Part shown: positions 5,850 to 5,874 of the stretch, piece after piece
Numbering within the stretch: position 1 is the first letter of the stretch
Layout: each line of letters begins with the position of its first letter
NCBI GenBank assembly: GCA_902766185.1
Contig: CACXCQ010000243.1
Location: 1-5,874 of the forward strand
Source: an uncultured Eubacteriales bacterium
GTDB taxonomy: Bacteria; Bacillota; Clostridia; Peptostreptococcales; Anaerovoracaceae
DNA length: 5,874 nt
Direction of reading: 5' to 3'
Notes under the pieces: model-generated
Told to the model about the DNA's origin: nothing
Seen by the model: the letters and a program-made list of their open reading frames with translations, nothing else
Database searches by the model: none
Program-made: the position numbers and the translations under genes

Positions 5850-5874
5850 GGGGCGAGCGAATAATCGGTCACCC

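Overview
The window carries five protein-coding genes. Four lie on the minus strand, and one, cut by the left window edge, lies on the plus strand. The DNA is GC-rich. The strong AGGAGG-type ribosome site, the TATAAT promoter, the intrinsic terminator and the gene families (a flavodoxin/ferredoxin fusion, a cytidylate kinase-like protein and an unusual molybdopterin-binding protein with a C-terminal cysteine cluster) together suggest a GC-rich anaerobe of the Bacillota, most likely class Clostridia. This placement is inference from family knowledge and not from a marker gene.

Layout from right to left, following minus-strand transcription. A good sigma-A-like promoter (about 5821-5849) and a leader of roughly 70 nt precede a cytidylate kinase-like P-loop protein (5098-5745). 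One base after its stop codon comes a flavodoxin-2[4Fe-4S] ferredoxin fusion of the EFR1 type (4161-5096). A 139-bp gap follows, holding a 32-bp tandem duplication and a GC hairpin, and then metG, the methionyl-tRNA synthetase with a C-terminal tRNA-binding domain (1919-4021). No terminator is visible before metG, so these three genes can form one transcription unit. It ends at a perfect 14-bp stem terminator with a T tract (1807-1853). Next on the same strand is a molybdopterin-binding (MoCF-domain) protein ending in a cysteine cluster (578-1675), probably with its own promoter.

The plus-strand gene at the left edge (1-573) converges on the molybdopterin gene with only 4 bp between the stop codons. 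It is the C-terminal part of an unnamed protein. It carries an SKSE ... HPDY ... YWEHEG pattern that resembles the degenerate PD-(D/E)XK nuclease fold.

The window is mostly ordinary housekeeping and anaerobic redox sequence, and I see no clear new multi-gene system. The points most worth a second look are the partial nuclease-like protein with a long spacer between its motifs, the Ser/Asp tandem-repeat insertion inside the MoCF domain, the terminal cysteine cluster, and the 32-bp tandem duplication with an adjacent hairpin in the metG leader. Short tandem repeats occur at three separate places, which suggests that replication slippage is tolerated in this genome.
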